From the NCBI GenBank assembly GCA_946186175.1, contig CAMHMG010000093.1, positions 1 to 11,243 on the forward strand: a stretch of 11,243 nt of DNA, in the 5' to 3' direction. The stretch is from an uncultured Clostridia bacterium (GTDB lineage: Bacteria; Bacillota; Clostridia; Lachnospirales; Lachnospiraceae). The notes under the pieces are model-generated. The model was not told the DNA's origin, did not search any database, and was given only the letters and a program-made list of their open reading frames with translations. This document shows, in pieces, positions 1 to 5,609 of the stretch; the stretch's first letter is position 1; every line of letters starts with the position of its first letter. A program made the translations under genes and the position numbers.

Positions 1-49
1 CACATCTCAGATGGTTCGTACAATCAAGTACTTCGCTGAGTTAGGCTGA
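1..49 (+). CDS. gap: glyceraldehyde-3-phosphate dehydrogenase, C-terminal end (partial)
   Basis: Only the last 15 codons are inside the window, read from base 2 and stopping at TGA 47-49. They encode TSQMVRTIKYFAELG. The TSQ-V-RT-KYFA pattern is the C-terminal helix of bacterial glycolytic GAPDH, which makes 1,3-bisphosphoglycerate from glyceraldehyde-3-phosphate. The gene directly downstream is pgk, the next enzyme of the pathway, and this supports the call. The catalytic cysteine and the NAD-binding domain lie outside the window, so NAD or NADP preference cannot be judged. Confidence 0.85.
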   Translation, partial: TSQMVRTIKYFAELG

Positions 50-95
50 TTATATCAGAATATTTAATTCGAGATAATAGCTATGACCTAAGAGA

Positions 96-134
96 GGGGT
101 CCGGTCTTCTTGGACCGGACCTTCTTTTCTTTTT
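96..134 (+). terminator. intrinsic terminator after gap
   Basis: GGTCCGGTC (98-106) pairs perfectly with GACCGGACC (113-121) around a 6-nt loop. Two further G-U pairs are possible at the base. A T-rich tract with two C interruptions runs from 122 to 134. The strength and position suggest that most gap transcripts end here and that pgk needs its own promoter or readthrough. Confidence 0.9.
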
Positions 135-151
135 AAGAAATGCCAATATTA

Positions 152-179
152 TTGATTGTTTTTATGTTAATAATATTCT
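152..179 (+). promoter_or_regulatory. possible pgk promoter
   Basis: TTGATT (152-157) and TATTCT (174-179) are 16 nt apart in the AT-rich leader between the gap terminator and the pgk ribosome binding site. Each box matches the sigma-A consensus at four of six positions, so this is only a candidate. Other AT-rich hexamers in 150-220 could serve instead. A promoter is expected here because the strong gap terminator lies just upstream. Confidence 0.3.
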
Positions 180-243
180 GGTAATGCTAACAGTATGAAG
201 ATTTATTCATATATAATTATTAATTTATTTGGAGGTTAATGTA

Positions 244-1455
244 ATGTCATTAAACAAAAAATCAGTAGACGATATCAACGTTAAAGGTAAGAGAGTACTT
301 TGCCGTTGCGATTTCAATGTACCATTAAAGGAAGGACAGATCACAGATGAGAATCGTCTTGTGGCAGCACTTCCGACAATCAAGAAACTTATTGCTGACG
401 GTGGAAAGGTTATCCTTTGTTCACATCTTGGCAAGGTTAAGACAGAAGAGGACAAGCAGACTAAGACTCTTGCTCCTGTTGCTAAGAGACTTTCAGAACT
501 TCTTGGACAGGAAGTTAAGTTTGCAGCTGATCCTGAGGTAGTTGGACCTAACGCAAAGGCAGCAGTTGAGGCTATGAATGACGGTGAGGTTATCTTGCTT
601 GAGAATACACGTTTCCGTGCAGAAGAGACCAAGAACGGAGAGGCTTTCTCTAAGGATCTTGCTTCTCTTTGTGATGTATTTGTTAATGATGCTTTCGGTA
701 CAGCTCATAGAGCACATTGCTCTAATGTAGGTGTTGCATCACTTGTAGATACAGCAGTTGTTGGATACCTTATGCAGAAAGAGATTGATTTCTTAGGAAA
801 TGCTGTAGAGAATCCTGTACGTCCTTTCGTTGCTATTCTTGGTGGCGCAAAGGTTGCTGATAAGTTGAATGTTATCTCTAACCTTCTTGAGAAGTGTGAT
901 ACATTGATCATTGGTGGTGGTATGGCATACACCTTCTTAAAGGCACAGGGTAAAGAGGTTGGACTTTCACTTGTAGATGATACAAAACTTGATTATTGTA
1001 AAGAGATGCTTGACAAAGCTGATAAGCTTGGTAAGAAGCTTCTTCTTCCTATTGATACAGTTATTGCTTCAGGTTTCCCTGATCCAATCGATGGACCTAT
1101 AGATGTAAGAACAGTTTCTTCTGATGAGATTCCTGCTGATATGGAAGGTCTTGATATCGGTGAGAAGACAAGAGAACTCTTTGCCGAGGCAGCTAAGACT
1201 GCTAAGACAGTTGTTTGGAACGGACCTATGGGAGTATTTGAGAATCCTATTCTTGCCAAAGGTACTATTGCAGTAGCTGAGGCTCTTGCAGCAACAGAGG
1301 CTACAACAATCATCGGTGGTGGTGATTCGGCAGCAGCTTGTAACCAGCTTGGATTTGGTGATAAGATGAGTCATATTTCAACAGGTGGTGGAGCTTCCCT
1401 TGAGTTCTTAGAGGGTAAAGAACTTCCGGGCGTTGCAGCCGCTAATGATAAGTAA
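244..1455 (+). CDS. pgk: phosphoglycerate kinase
   Basis: Cytosolic glycolytic kinase that transfers phosphate from 1,3-bisphosphoglycerate to ADP, giving ATP and 3-phosphoglycerate. The 403 aa length is normal for bacterial Pgk. Family signatures appear in order: the RCDFNVPL substrate motif (about 21-28), SHLGK (60-64), the LLENTRF segment, NDAFGTAHRAH, GGAKVADKL, WNGPMGVFE and the nucleotide-binding GGGDSAAA, followed by STGGGASLEFLEGKELPG near the C-terminus. ATG 244 was chosen because GGAGG (231-235) lies 8 nt upstream. A longer in-frame reading from TTG 229 would start over that ribosome binding site. Codon use is strongly biased (Leu CTT, Ile ATC/ATT, a single ATA by hand count), which fits high expression. 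No obvious terminator follows; the next 165 bases hold a duplicated element. Confidence 0.98.
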   Translation: MSLNKKSVDDINVKGKRVLCRCDFNVPLKEGQITDENRLVAALPTIKKLIADGGKVILCSHLGKVKTEEDKQTKTLAPVAKRLSELLGQEVKFAADPEVVGPNAKAAVEAMNDGEVILLENTRFRAEETKNGEAFSKDLASLCDVFVNDAFGTAHRAHCSNVGVASLVDTAVVGYLMQKEIDFLGNAVENPVRPFVAILGGAKVADKLNVISNLLEKCDTLIIGGGMAYTFLKAQGKEVGLSLVDDTKLDYCKEMLDKADKLGKKLLLPIDTVIASGFPDPIDGPIDVRTVSSDEIPADMEGLDIGEKTRELFAEAAKTAKTVVWNGPMGVFENPILAKGTIAVAEALAATEATTIIGGGDSAAACNQLGFGDKMSHISTGGGASLEFLEGKELPGVAAANDK

Positions 1456-1457
1456 GA

Positions 1458-1556
1458 ACTTAACGAAATCAAGCCGAAGGCGCAGATTGAGTTTAGTTCG
1501 AACTTACACATCGATACTTAGTGAGCACAAGCCAAAAGTGCAGGGCGAACTTAGTA
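1458..1556. repeat. diverged tandem copies of a 41-nt intergenic element
   Basis: 1458-1498 and 1516-1556 align over 41 nt without gaps, with about 28 identities by eye. The shared core includes ACTTA at the left edge, CAAGCC, GCAG and TTAGT at the right edge. The copies start 58 nt apart. The linker region contains the perfect palindrome AGTTCGAACT (1495-1504) and ATCGAT (1510-1515). The first copy can fold GCC-GAA-GGC, but the second has lost that pairing. I see no coding potential here. The element lies just after the pgk stop codon, where a terminator would be expected. It looks like a dispersed extragenic repeat, but one window cannot prove that. Confidence 0.5.
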
Positions 1557-1620
1557 GAGAGGTGGCGTATGGTGATGACTTATCATTTAAATAGCGATTT
1601 TTGTTTGCGGGGTGAATATT

Positions 1621-1796
1621 ATGGAGACTGATGTTATGAACGAAAAAGAGTTAAAAGATATGAGATTGAAAGAATATTCAGACCTGCAAAGAATTAAAAA
1701 GCTGTAGACAGGGATGCAGAGATTGCATACCAAGAGAAATTCTTAAGGGCACAATTACAATCATTAGGTGTCCATACAGAAGATCTCGATGATTAG
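1621..1796 (+). pseudogene. small uncharacterised protein gene interrupted by a one-base frameshift
   Basis: From ATG 1621, with GGGGTG at 1609-1614 as a possible ribosome binding site, the frame reads METDVMNEKEL and continues for 28 codons to TAG 1705-1707. Shifting back one base in the A run at 1696-1700 opens a frame that continues from GCT 1701 through AVDRDAEIAYQEKFLRAQ to the end LGVHTEDLDD and TAG 1794-1796. The joined product would be about 58 aa, charged and probably helical. Both halves look like protein, and together they fill the space up to the tpiA leader. One extra A in the run would restore the frame. The cause could be a real mutation, a homopolymer sequencing error or frameshifting. 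I do not recognise the family and give no function. ATG 1636 is an alternative start. Confidence 0.55.
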
Positions 1797-1802
1797 TATA
1801 AT
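1773..1802 (+). promoter_or_regulatory. possible tpiA promoter (perfect -10 box)
   Basis: TATAAT at 1797-1802 directly follows the stop codon of the broken small gene and lies 14 nt before the tpiA ribosome binding site. The best -35 candidate, CATACA at 1773-1778 with an 18-nt spacer, is poor. If it is used, tpiA would have a leader of roughly 20 nt and could be transcribed apart from pgk. The -10 match alone could be chance in AT-rich DNA. Confidence 0.35.
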
Positions 1803-1830
1803 TGTAATAATGCAGAAAGGAAACTTAGAA

Positions 1831-2583
1831 ATGGCAAGAAAGAAAATTATCGCAGGTAACTGGAAGATGAACAAGACTCCTTCAGAGGCAGTTAAACTTG
1901 TTGAAGAGTTAAAACCATTAGTAGCAAACGATGAAGTTGATGTTGTTTATTGTGTACCTGCAGTTGATATTGTTCCTGTTGTTGAGGCAGTTAAGGGAAC
2001 AAATGTTGAGATAGGTGCTGAGAATATGTATTTTGAAGAGAGCGGAGCTTATACCGGTGAGGTTAGTGCTGCAATGCTTGTTGATGCAGGTGTTAAGTAT
2101 GTTATTATCGGTCATTCAGAGCGTCGTGATTACTTCAAAGAGGATGATGTTCTCCTTAACAAGAAGGTTAAGAAAGCTATCGAGGCAGGACTTACACCAA
2201 TCCTTTGCTGTGGTGAATCATTAGAGCAGAGAGAAATGGGTGTTACTATGGATTGGATCCGTCTTCAGATCAAGTCTGATCTTGACGGTGTTGCTGCTGA
2301 TGATGTTAAGAAACTTGTAATCGCTTATGAGCCTATCTGGGCAATCGGAACTGGTAAGACAGCTACTTCTGATCAGGCACAGGAAGTATGTAAGGGAATC
2401 CGTGATTGCATAGCTGAAATCTATGATGCAGCAACAGCTGATGCTGTTCGTATTCAGTACGGCGGATCTATGAATGCAGGTAATGCAGCAGAGCTTCTTG
2501 CTAAACCTGATATTGACGGAGGACTTGTTGGAGGAGCTTCTCTTAAAGCAGACTTCGGTCAGATTGTTAATTACAACAAATAA
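1831..2583 (+). CDS. tpiA: triosephosphate isomerase
   Basis: Cytosolic TIM-barrel enzyme that interconverts dihydroxyacetone phosphate and glyceraldehyde-3-phosphate. The 250 aa product is standard length. The active-site set is complete: Asn10 and Lys12 in AGNWKMN, His95 in IIGHSERR, and the general base Glu167 in AYEPIWAIGTGKTA, which also contains flexible loop 6. The phosphate-binding YGGSMNAGNA and GGLVGGASL stretches follow. ATG 1831 is the family start (MARKKIIAGNWKMN), with AAAGG at 1816-1820 ten bases upstream. The in-frame GTG at 1768 would add residues unrelated to the family and overlap the small gene before it. Codon use is strongly biased like pgk, with only two ATA codons. The gene lies downstream of pgk and ends at a strong terminator. 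Confidence 0.98.
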   Translation: MARKKIIAGNWKMNKTPSEAVKLVEELKPLVANDEVDVVYCVPAVDIVPVVEAVKGTNVEIGAENMYFEESGAYTGEVSAAMLVDAGVKYVIIGHSERRDYFKEDDVLLNKKVKKAIEAGLTPILCCGESLEQREMGVTMDWIRLQIKSDLDGVAADDVKKLVIAYEPIWAIGTGKTATSDQAQEVCKGIRDCIAEIYDAATADAVRIQYGGSMNAGNAAELLAKPDIDGGLVGGASLKADFGQIVNYNK

Positions 2584-2610
2584 TAATTCAAATGTATTGA
2601 TTTAAAATGG

Positions 2611-2639
2611 TCCGGCGCTTAGGCGCCGGATTTTTTTTT
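2611..2639 (+). terminator. strong intrinsic terminator after tpiA
   Basis: TCCGGCGC (2611-2618) pairs perfectly with GCGCCGGA (2623-2630) around a TTAG loop. An uninterrupted run of nine T (2631-2639) follows at once. This is a textbook rho-independent terminator and closes the pgk-tpiA block. Confidence 0.97.
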
Positions 2640-2657
2640 AAAATATATAAAAAATAC

Positions 2658-2686
2658 TTTTCATATAACTAAAAAAAAGGTATAAT
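2658..2686 (+). promoter_or_regulatory. sigma-A type promoter for nfnAB
   Basis: A perfect -10 box TATAAT (2681-2686) is preceded by TTTTCA (2658-2663) with a 17-nt spacer. The spacer is AT-rich and includes a run of eight A. The site lies between the tpiA terminator and nfnA, so transcription would start near 2693 with a leader of about 28 nt. No operator-like palindrome is visible. Confidence 0.7.
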
Positions 2687-2720
2687 AGATAAGATTTTTA
2701 TACAAGAAAGAGGTATGAGT

Positions 2721-3563
2721 ATGTTCAAGATTGTTAGTAAGAAAGAACTTAACCCGACGGTAACATTTATGTCAGTAGAAGCACCGTTGGTAGCTAAGAA
2801 AGCAAAAGCAGGACAATTCATCATATTCCGTGCTAAAGAGGACAGCGAACGTATACCACTTACGATTGCCGGTTATGACAGAGAGAAAGGTACTGTTGAT
2901 ATTATTTTCCAGATTGTTGGTGCAGGAACAGAAGTTCTTAATTCATTAAATGAAGGAGAAAATATTCAGGATTTTGTTGGTCCTCTCGGTAATCCTACTG
3001 AGATAGAAGGGCTTAAGAAAGTCGCTGTTGTTGGTGGAGGTGTTGGTTGTGCAATAGCATATCCGGTCGCAAAAGCACTTCATGAGCAGGGATGTGAAGT
3101 AACCTCTATTGTTGGTTTTAGAAATAAAGATTTGGTAATATTAGAAGATGAATTCAAAGCGGTAAGTTCTGATTATATACTTATGTCTGATGACGGCTCT
3201 GTAGGAGAGAAGGGTGTGGTAACACAGCCACTTGATAAGTTGCTGGCAGATGGTACAGAGTTTGATGAAGTGATAGCAATCGGACCTCTTATCATGATGA
3301 AGTTTGTTGTTGCAACAACTAAGAAATATAACGTTAAGACTGTTGTAAGTATGAATCCTATAATGGTTGACGGTACAGGAATGTGTGGAGGATGTCGTCT
3401 TACTGTTGGCGGAAAGACTAAGTTTGCATGCGTTGACGGACCTGATTTTGACGGCTTTGAAGTAGATTTTGATGAAGCTATGGCAAGGGGTTCAGTTTAT
3501 AAGCCGTTTGAAACAAAAGCAAGAGAAGAAACATGTAATCTTCTTAAAAAGGAGGTACAGTAA
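2721..3563 (+). CDS. nfnA: NfnA-type FAD/NAD(H) and [2Fe-2S] subunit of NADH-dependent ferredoxin:NADP+ oxidoreductase
   Basis: Small subunit of the cytosolic flavin-based bifurcating complex that couples NADH plus reduced ferredoxin to NADPH formation, and the reverse. It is 280 aa, the usual family size. A ferredoxin-reductase-like FAD barrel comes first (RIPLT, 44-48), then a nucleotide-binding fold with VGGGVG (104-109), then a C-terminal iron-sulfur motif. Asp217, Cys222, Cys225 and Cys237 (DGTGMCGGCR...FAC) match the unusual one-Asp, three-Cys [2Fe-2S] ligation described for NfnA. PyrK and sulfide dehydrogenase subunits are relatives, but the adjacent nfnB favours Nfn. ATG 2721 is preferred over ATG 2715 because AAAGAGG ends at 2713: this gives 7 nt of spacing instead of 1. 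The stop codon is one base before the nfnB start, so the pair is probably co-translated. Confidence 0.9.
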   Translation: MFKIVSKKELNPTVTFMSVEAPLVAKKAKAGQFIIFRAKEDSERIPLTIAGYDREKGTVDIIFQIVGAGTEVLNSLNEGENIQDFVGPLGNPTEIEGLKKVAVVGGGVGCAIAYPVAKALHEQGCEVTSIVGFRNKDLVILEDEFKAVSSDYILMSDDGSVGEKGVVTQPLDKLLADGTEFDEVIAIGPLIMMKFVVATTKKYNVKTVVSMNPIMVDGTGMCGGCRLTVGGKTKFACVDGPDFDGFEVDFDEAMARGSVYKPFETKAREETCNLLKKEVQ

Positions 3564-3564
3564 G

Positions 3565-4944
3565 ATGCCGAATATGAGTATGACAAAGAATCCGATGCCA
3601 TCACAGGAGCCGGAGGTTAGAAATAAGAACTTTAAAGAGGTTACCTTAGGATATACTAAGGAAATGGCAATTGACGAGGCGGGAAGATGTCTTAATTGTA
3701 AGCATAAACCATGTGTTACCGGTTGTCCTGTTCAGATTGACATTCCTGCATTTATCGCAAAGGTTGCAGAGGGTGATTTCGAGGCTGCTTATCAGGTTAT
3801 CAACAAGAGCAGTTCACTGCCTGCTGTCTGCGGACGTGTATGTCCACAGGAAACTCAGTGTGAGTCGAAGTGTGTTCGTGGTATTAAGGGCGAACCTGTA
3901 GCAATAGGCCGTCTTGAGAGATTTGTTGCTGACTATCACAACGCAAATTGTACTGATAAGGCTGTGAAACCGGAATCTAACGGACATAAGGTTGCAGTTA
4001 TCGGCTCAGGTCCTTCAGGACTTGCATGTGCCAGTGATCTTGCAAAGAAGGGATATGAGGTGACTATATTTGAGGCACTTCATCTTGCAGGAGGTGTTCT
4101 TGCATATGGTATTCCTGAATTCAGACTTCCTAAGGACATCGTTCAGAAGGAAGTAGATGGTCTTAAGGATTTAGGAGTTAAGATTGAGACTAACGTTGTT
4201 ATCGGTAAGACAATTTCAATTGATGAACTTATGAATGAGTATGGTTTTGAGTCTGTATTTATTGGTTCAGGTGCCGGTCTTCCAAGATTTATGAGAATTC
4301 CAGGAGAGAATCTTAACGGAGTATATTCTGCTAATGAGTTCCTTACAAGAATCAATCTTATGAAGGCATATAAAGAGGATTCAACAACACCTATTAAACA
4401 TCCTGAAAAGACTGTAGTTGTAGGTGGCGGTAACGTTGCGATGGATGCTGCAAGATGTGCTAAGCGACTTGGATCTGATGTAACGATTGTATATCGTCGT
4501 TCTATGGAAGAGCTTCCTGCTAGAGCTGAAGAAGTTGAACATGCTATAGAAGAGGGTATCAAGTTTGAACTGCTTACTAATCCTCTTGAGGTGGTTGGTG
4601 AAGATGGATGGGTTACATCTGTTCACTGTCAGAAGATGGAGCTCTCAGAGCCTGACGAGTCGGGTAGAAGAAGACCTGTTGCAATTGAGGGAGCATTTAC
4701 TGATATAGATTGTGATTGCATGATAATGTCGATTGGTACATCACCTAATCCTCTTATCAAGGATACTACAGAGGGTCTTGATACAGAGTCGTTTGGCGGA
4801 ATCACAGCTGATGAGTTCGGTGCTACATCTAAGCCTGGAGTATATGCAGGTGGAGATGCTGTTACAGGCGCAGCTACAGTAATTCTTGCTATGGGTGCAG
4901 GTAAGAAGGCTGCTTCTGCGATTGATGAGTATCTTAACAAATAA
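3565..4944 (+). CDS. nfnB: NfnB-type FAD/NADP(H) and [4Fe-4S] subunit (glutamate synthase small-subunit family)
   Basis: Large subunit of the Nfn complex, carrying the bifurcating FAD and the NADP(H) site. It is 459 aa. Eight N-terminal cysteines (42, 45, 50, 54 in CLNCKHKPCVTGC; 89, 93, 99, 103 in CGRVCP...C...C) fit the two [4Fe-4S] clusters of this family. The FAD motif GSGPSGLACASDL starts near 147. The NADPH motif GGGNVAMDAARCAKRLG starts at 287 and is followed by VYRRS. The closing FAD motif GVYAGGDAVTGAA is at 425-437. Such proteins are often annotated as NADPH-dependent glutamate synthase (gltA). No glutamine amidotransferase or large GltB-type subunit is present and nfnA is adjacent, so Nfn is the better reading. 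ATG 3565 has a near-ideal AAGGAGGT at 3549-3556; the in-frame extension to 3469 lies inside nfnA. Confidence 0.9.
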   Translation: MPNMSMTKNPMPSQEPEVRNKNFKEVTLGYTKEMAIDEAGRCLNCKHKPCVTGCPVQIDIPAFIAKVAEGDFEAAYQVINKSSSLPAVCGRVCPQETQCESKCVRGIKGEPVAIGRLERFVADYHNANCTDKAVKPESNGHKVAVIGSGPSGLACASDLAKKGYEVTIFEALHLAGGVLAYGIPEFRLPKDIVQKEVDGLKDLGVKIETNVVIGKTISIDELMNEYGFESVFIGSGAGLPRFMRIPGENLNGVYSANEFLTRINLMKAYKEDSTTPIKHPEKTVVVGGGNVAMDAARCAKRLGSDVTIVYRRSMEELPARAEEVEHAIEEGIKFELLTNPLEVVGEDGWVTSVHCQKMELSEPDESGRRRPVAIEGAFTDIDCDCMIMSIGTSPNPLIKDTTEGLDTESFGGITADEFGATSKPGVYAGGDAVTGAATVILAMGAGKKAASAIDEYLNK

Positions 4945-4951
4945 TTATAAT

Positions 4952-4986
4952 GTTAAAGAGGCAGAATTTATGGTCTGCCTCTTAAC
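4952..4986 (+). terminator. hairpin after nfnB, probable weak terminator
   Basis: AAGAGGCAG (4956-4964) pairs with CTGCCTCTT (4975-4983). The stem extends through GTTA/TAAC after one bulged A. There is no T run directly after the stem; only TTTTT at 4994-4998. It may be an inefficient terminator, or a 3' end stabiliser that lets some transcription continue into the next gene. Confidence 0.55.
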
Positions 4987-4988
4987 AA

Positions 4989-4994
4989 TATAAT
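4989..4994 (+). promoter_or_regulatory. possible -10 box before the small membrane protein gene
   Basis: TATAAT at 4989-4994 matches the consensus -10 exactly and lies 36 nt before the ATG of the next gene. No good -35 is found 16 to 18 nt upstream; TTTATG in the loop of the preceding hairpin is the best. It could still give the membrane protein gene its own transcript. Confidence 0.35.
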
Positions 4995-5029
4995 TTTTAT
5001 CAATTTGAAAGTGAGGAATTTATACTTTG

Positions 5030-5521
5030 ATGAACGACAGCTATGTTGAGTATTCTGTCAGATCAAAGGCTGAACCCAATTTCTATATTGGAATCGGTCT
5101 TGGAATAGTCAGCATTTTATTGGGATTGTTTATTTTACTTTATGATCTTTCCGGTATTATATTATTTGTTATCGGTATAGCTCTGATAGTTGTTTTTTTA
5201 CAGATGAAAAATGTTGAGTATGAGTATATCATAACAAATGGCGATGTGGAGATATCGGCAATTTACGGTGCAAGCAGGAGAAAAGTCAAAAAACAGTTTG
5301 ATGCGTCTACTGTAAAGTATATCTGCGCAGGCAATTCTAACAGAATAGCCGGTGAGAATATTGTTAAAAAGTATGATTATACTTCGAAGAGAAAAGATGA
5401 GCCGAATGTTGCAGTGATCATAGAAAAGGACGAGAAGAAGGAACTTGTTCTTATGGAGCTTAATGAGAAGTGTATTAATCATATGAAGACATATTTGAGA
5501 AACAAAGTGTATGAATTATAA
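5030..5521 (+). CDS. small two-helix membrane protein, probably DUF6106 family
   Basis: 163 aa protein of unknown function. A short polar N-terminus (MNDSYVEYSVRSK) precedes two hydrophobic helices at about 17-36 and 40-57, joined by a tight turn. A soluble domain of about 100 residues follows, probably cytosolic. It starts NVEYEYIITNGDVEISAIYG and continues with the basic stretch SRRKVKKQFD. From memory this arrangement (VEYEY, then a G-SRRK-K-F motif) resembles the Clostridia family DUF6106. I am fairly but not fully sure of that name. There is no enzymatic motif. ATG 5030 was chosen over TTG 5027; GTGAGG (5011-5016) is the nearest ribosome binding site and is rather far away. The gene sits between two stem-loops, so it may be a unit of its own within the glycolytic region. 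Confidence 0.8.
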   Translation: MNDSYVEYSVRSKAEPNFYIGIGLGIVSILLGLFILLYDLSGIILFVIGIALIVVFLQMKNVEYEYIITNGDVEISAIYGASRRKVKKQFDASTVKYICAGNSNRIAGENIVKKYDYTSKRKDEPNVAVIIEKDEKKELVLMELNEKCINHMKTYLRNKVYEL

Positions 5522-5530
5522 AAACAGGTG

Positions 5531-5570
5531 ATTGCGAAACTCATTGAAAAGTGTAAATGAGTTTCGCAAT
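5531..5570. repeat. perfect 15-bp inverted repeat without a T run
   Basis: ATTGCGAAACTCATT (5531-5545) is exactly complementary to AATGAGTTTCGCAAT (5556-5570) around the 10-nt loop GAAAAGTGTA. G-U pairs could extend the RNA stem outward. It starts 9 nt after the stop codon of the membrane protein gene. It is not followed by a T run, so it is not a standard intrinsic terminator. Such perfect arms suggest selection for an RNA hairpin, or a REP/MITE-like repeat unit. Confidence 0.7.
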
Positions 5571-5609
5571 TGACTAATGAATTATAAAATATATAAAGGA
5601 GAACAGAAA

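Noticed and set aside
225..632. 135-aa reading frame on the minus strand inside pgk
   Set aside because: It is antisense to a certain gene, has no ribosome binding site or recognisable domain, and reflects the biased codons of pgk. Other minus-strand frames in the window were rejected for the same reason.
1456..1620. Riboswitch or T-box in the region after pgk
   Set aside because: No T-box sequence, no conserved aptamer core and no terminator/antiterminator pair could be found; the visible structure is a direct duplication with a short palindrome.
1768..1830. GTG start for tpiA at 1768
   Set aside because: The added residues do not belong to triosephosphate isomerase, overlap the end of the broken small gene in another frame, and ATG 1831 has a suitable ribosome binding site.
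3469..3564. Longer nfnB starting inside nfnA
   Set aside because: The near-ideal AAGGAGGT at 3549-3556 points to ATG 3565, one base after the nfnA stop. The extra 32 residues come from nfnA coding sequence read out of frame.
5570..5597. TTGACT-16-TATAAA as a gpmI promoter
   Set aside because: The -10 box overlaps the gpmI ribosome binding site, so the transcript would start only a few bases before the ATG and lack that site. The -35 also lies in the hairpin right flank.
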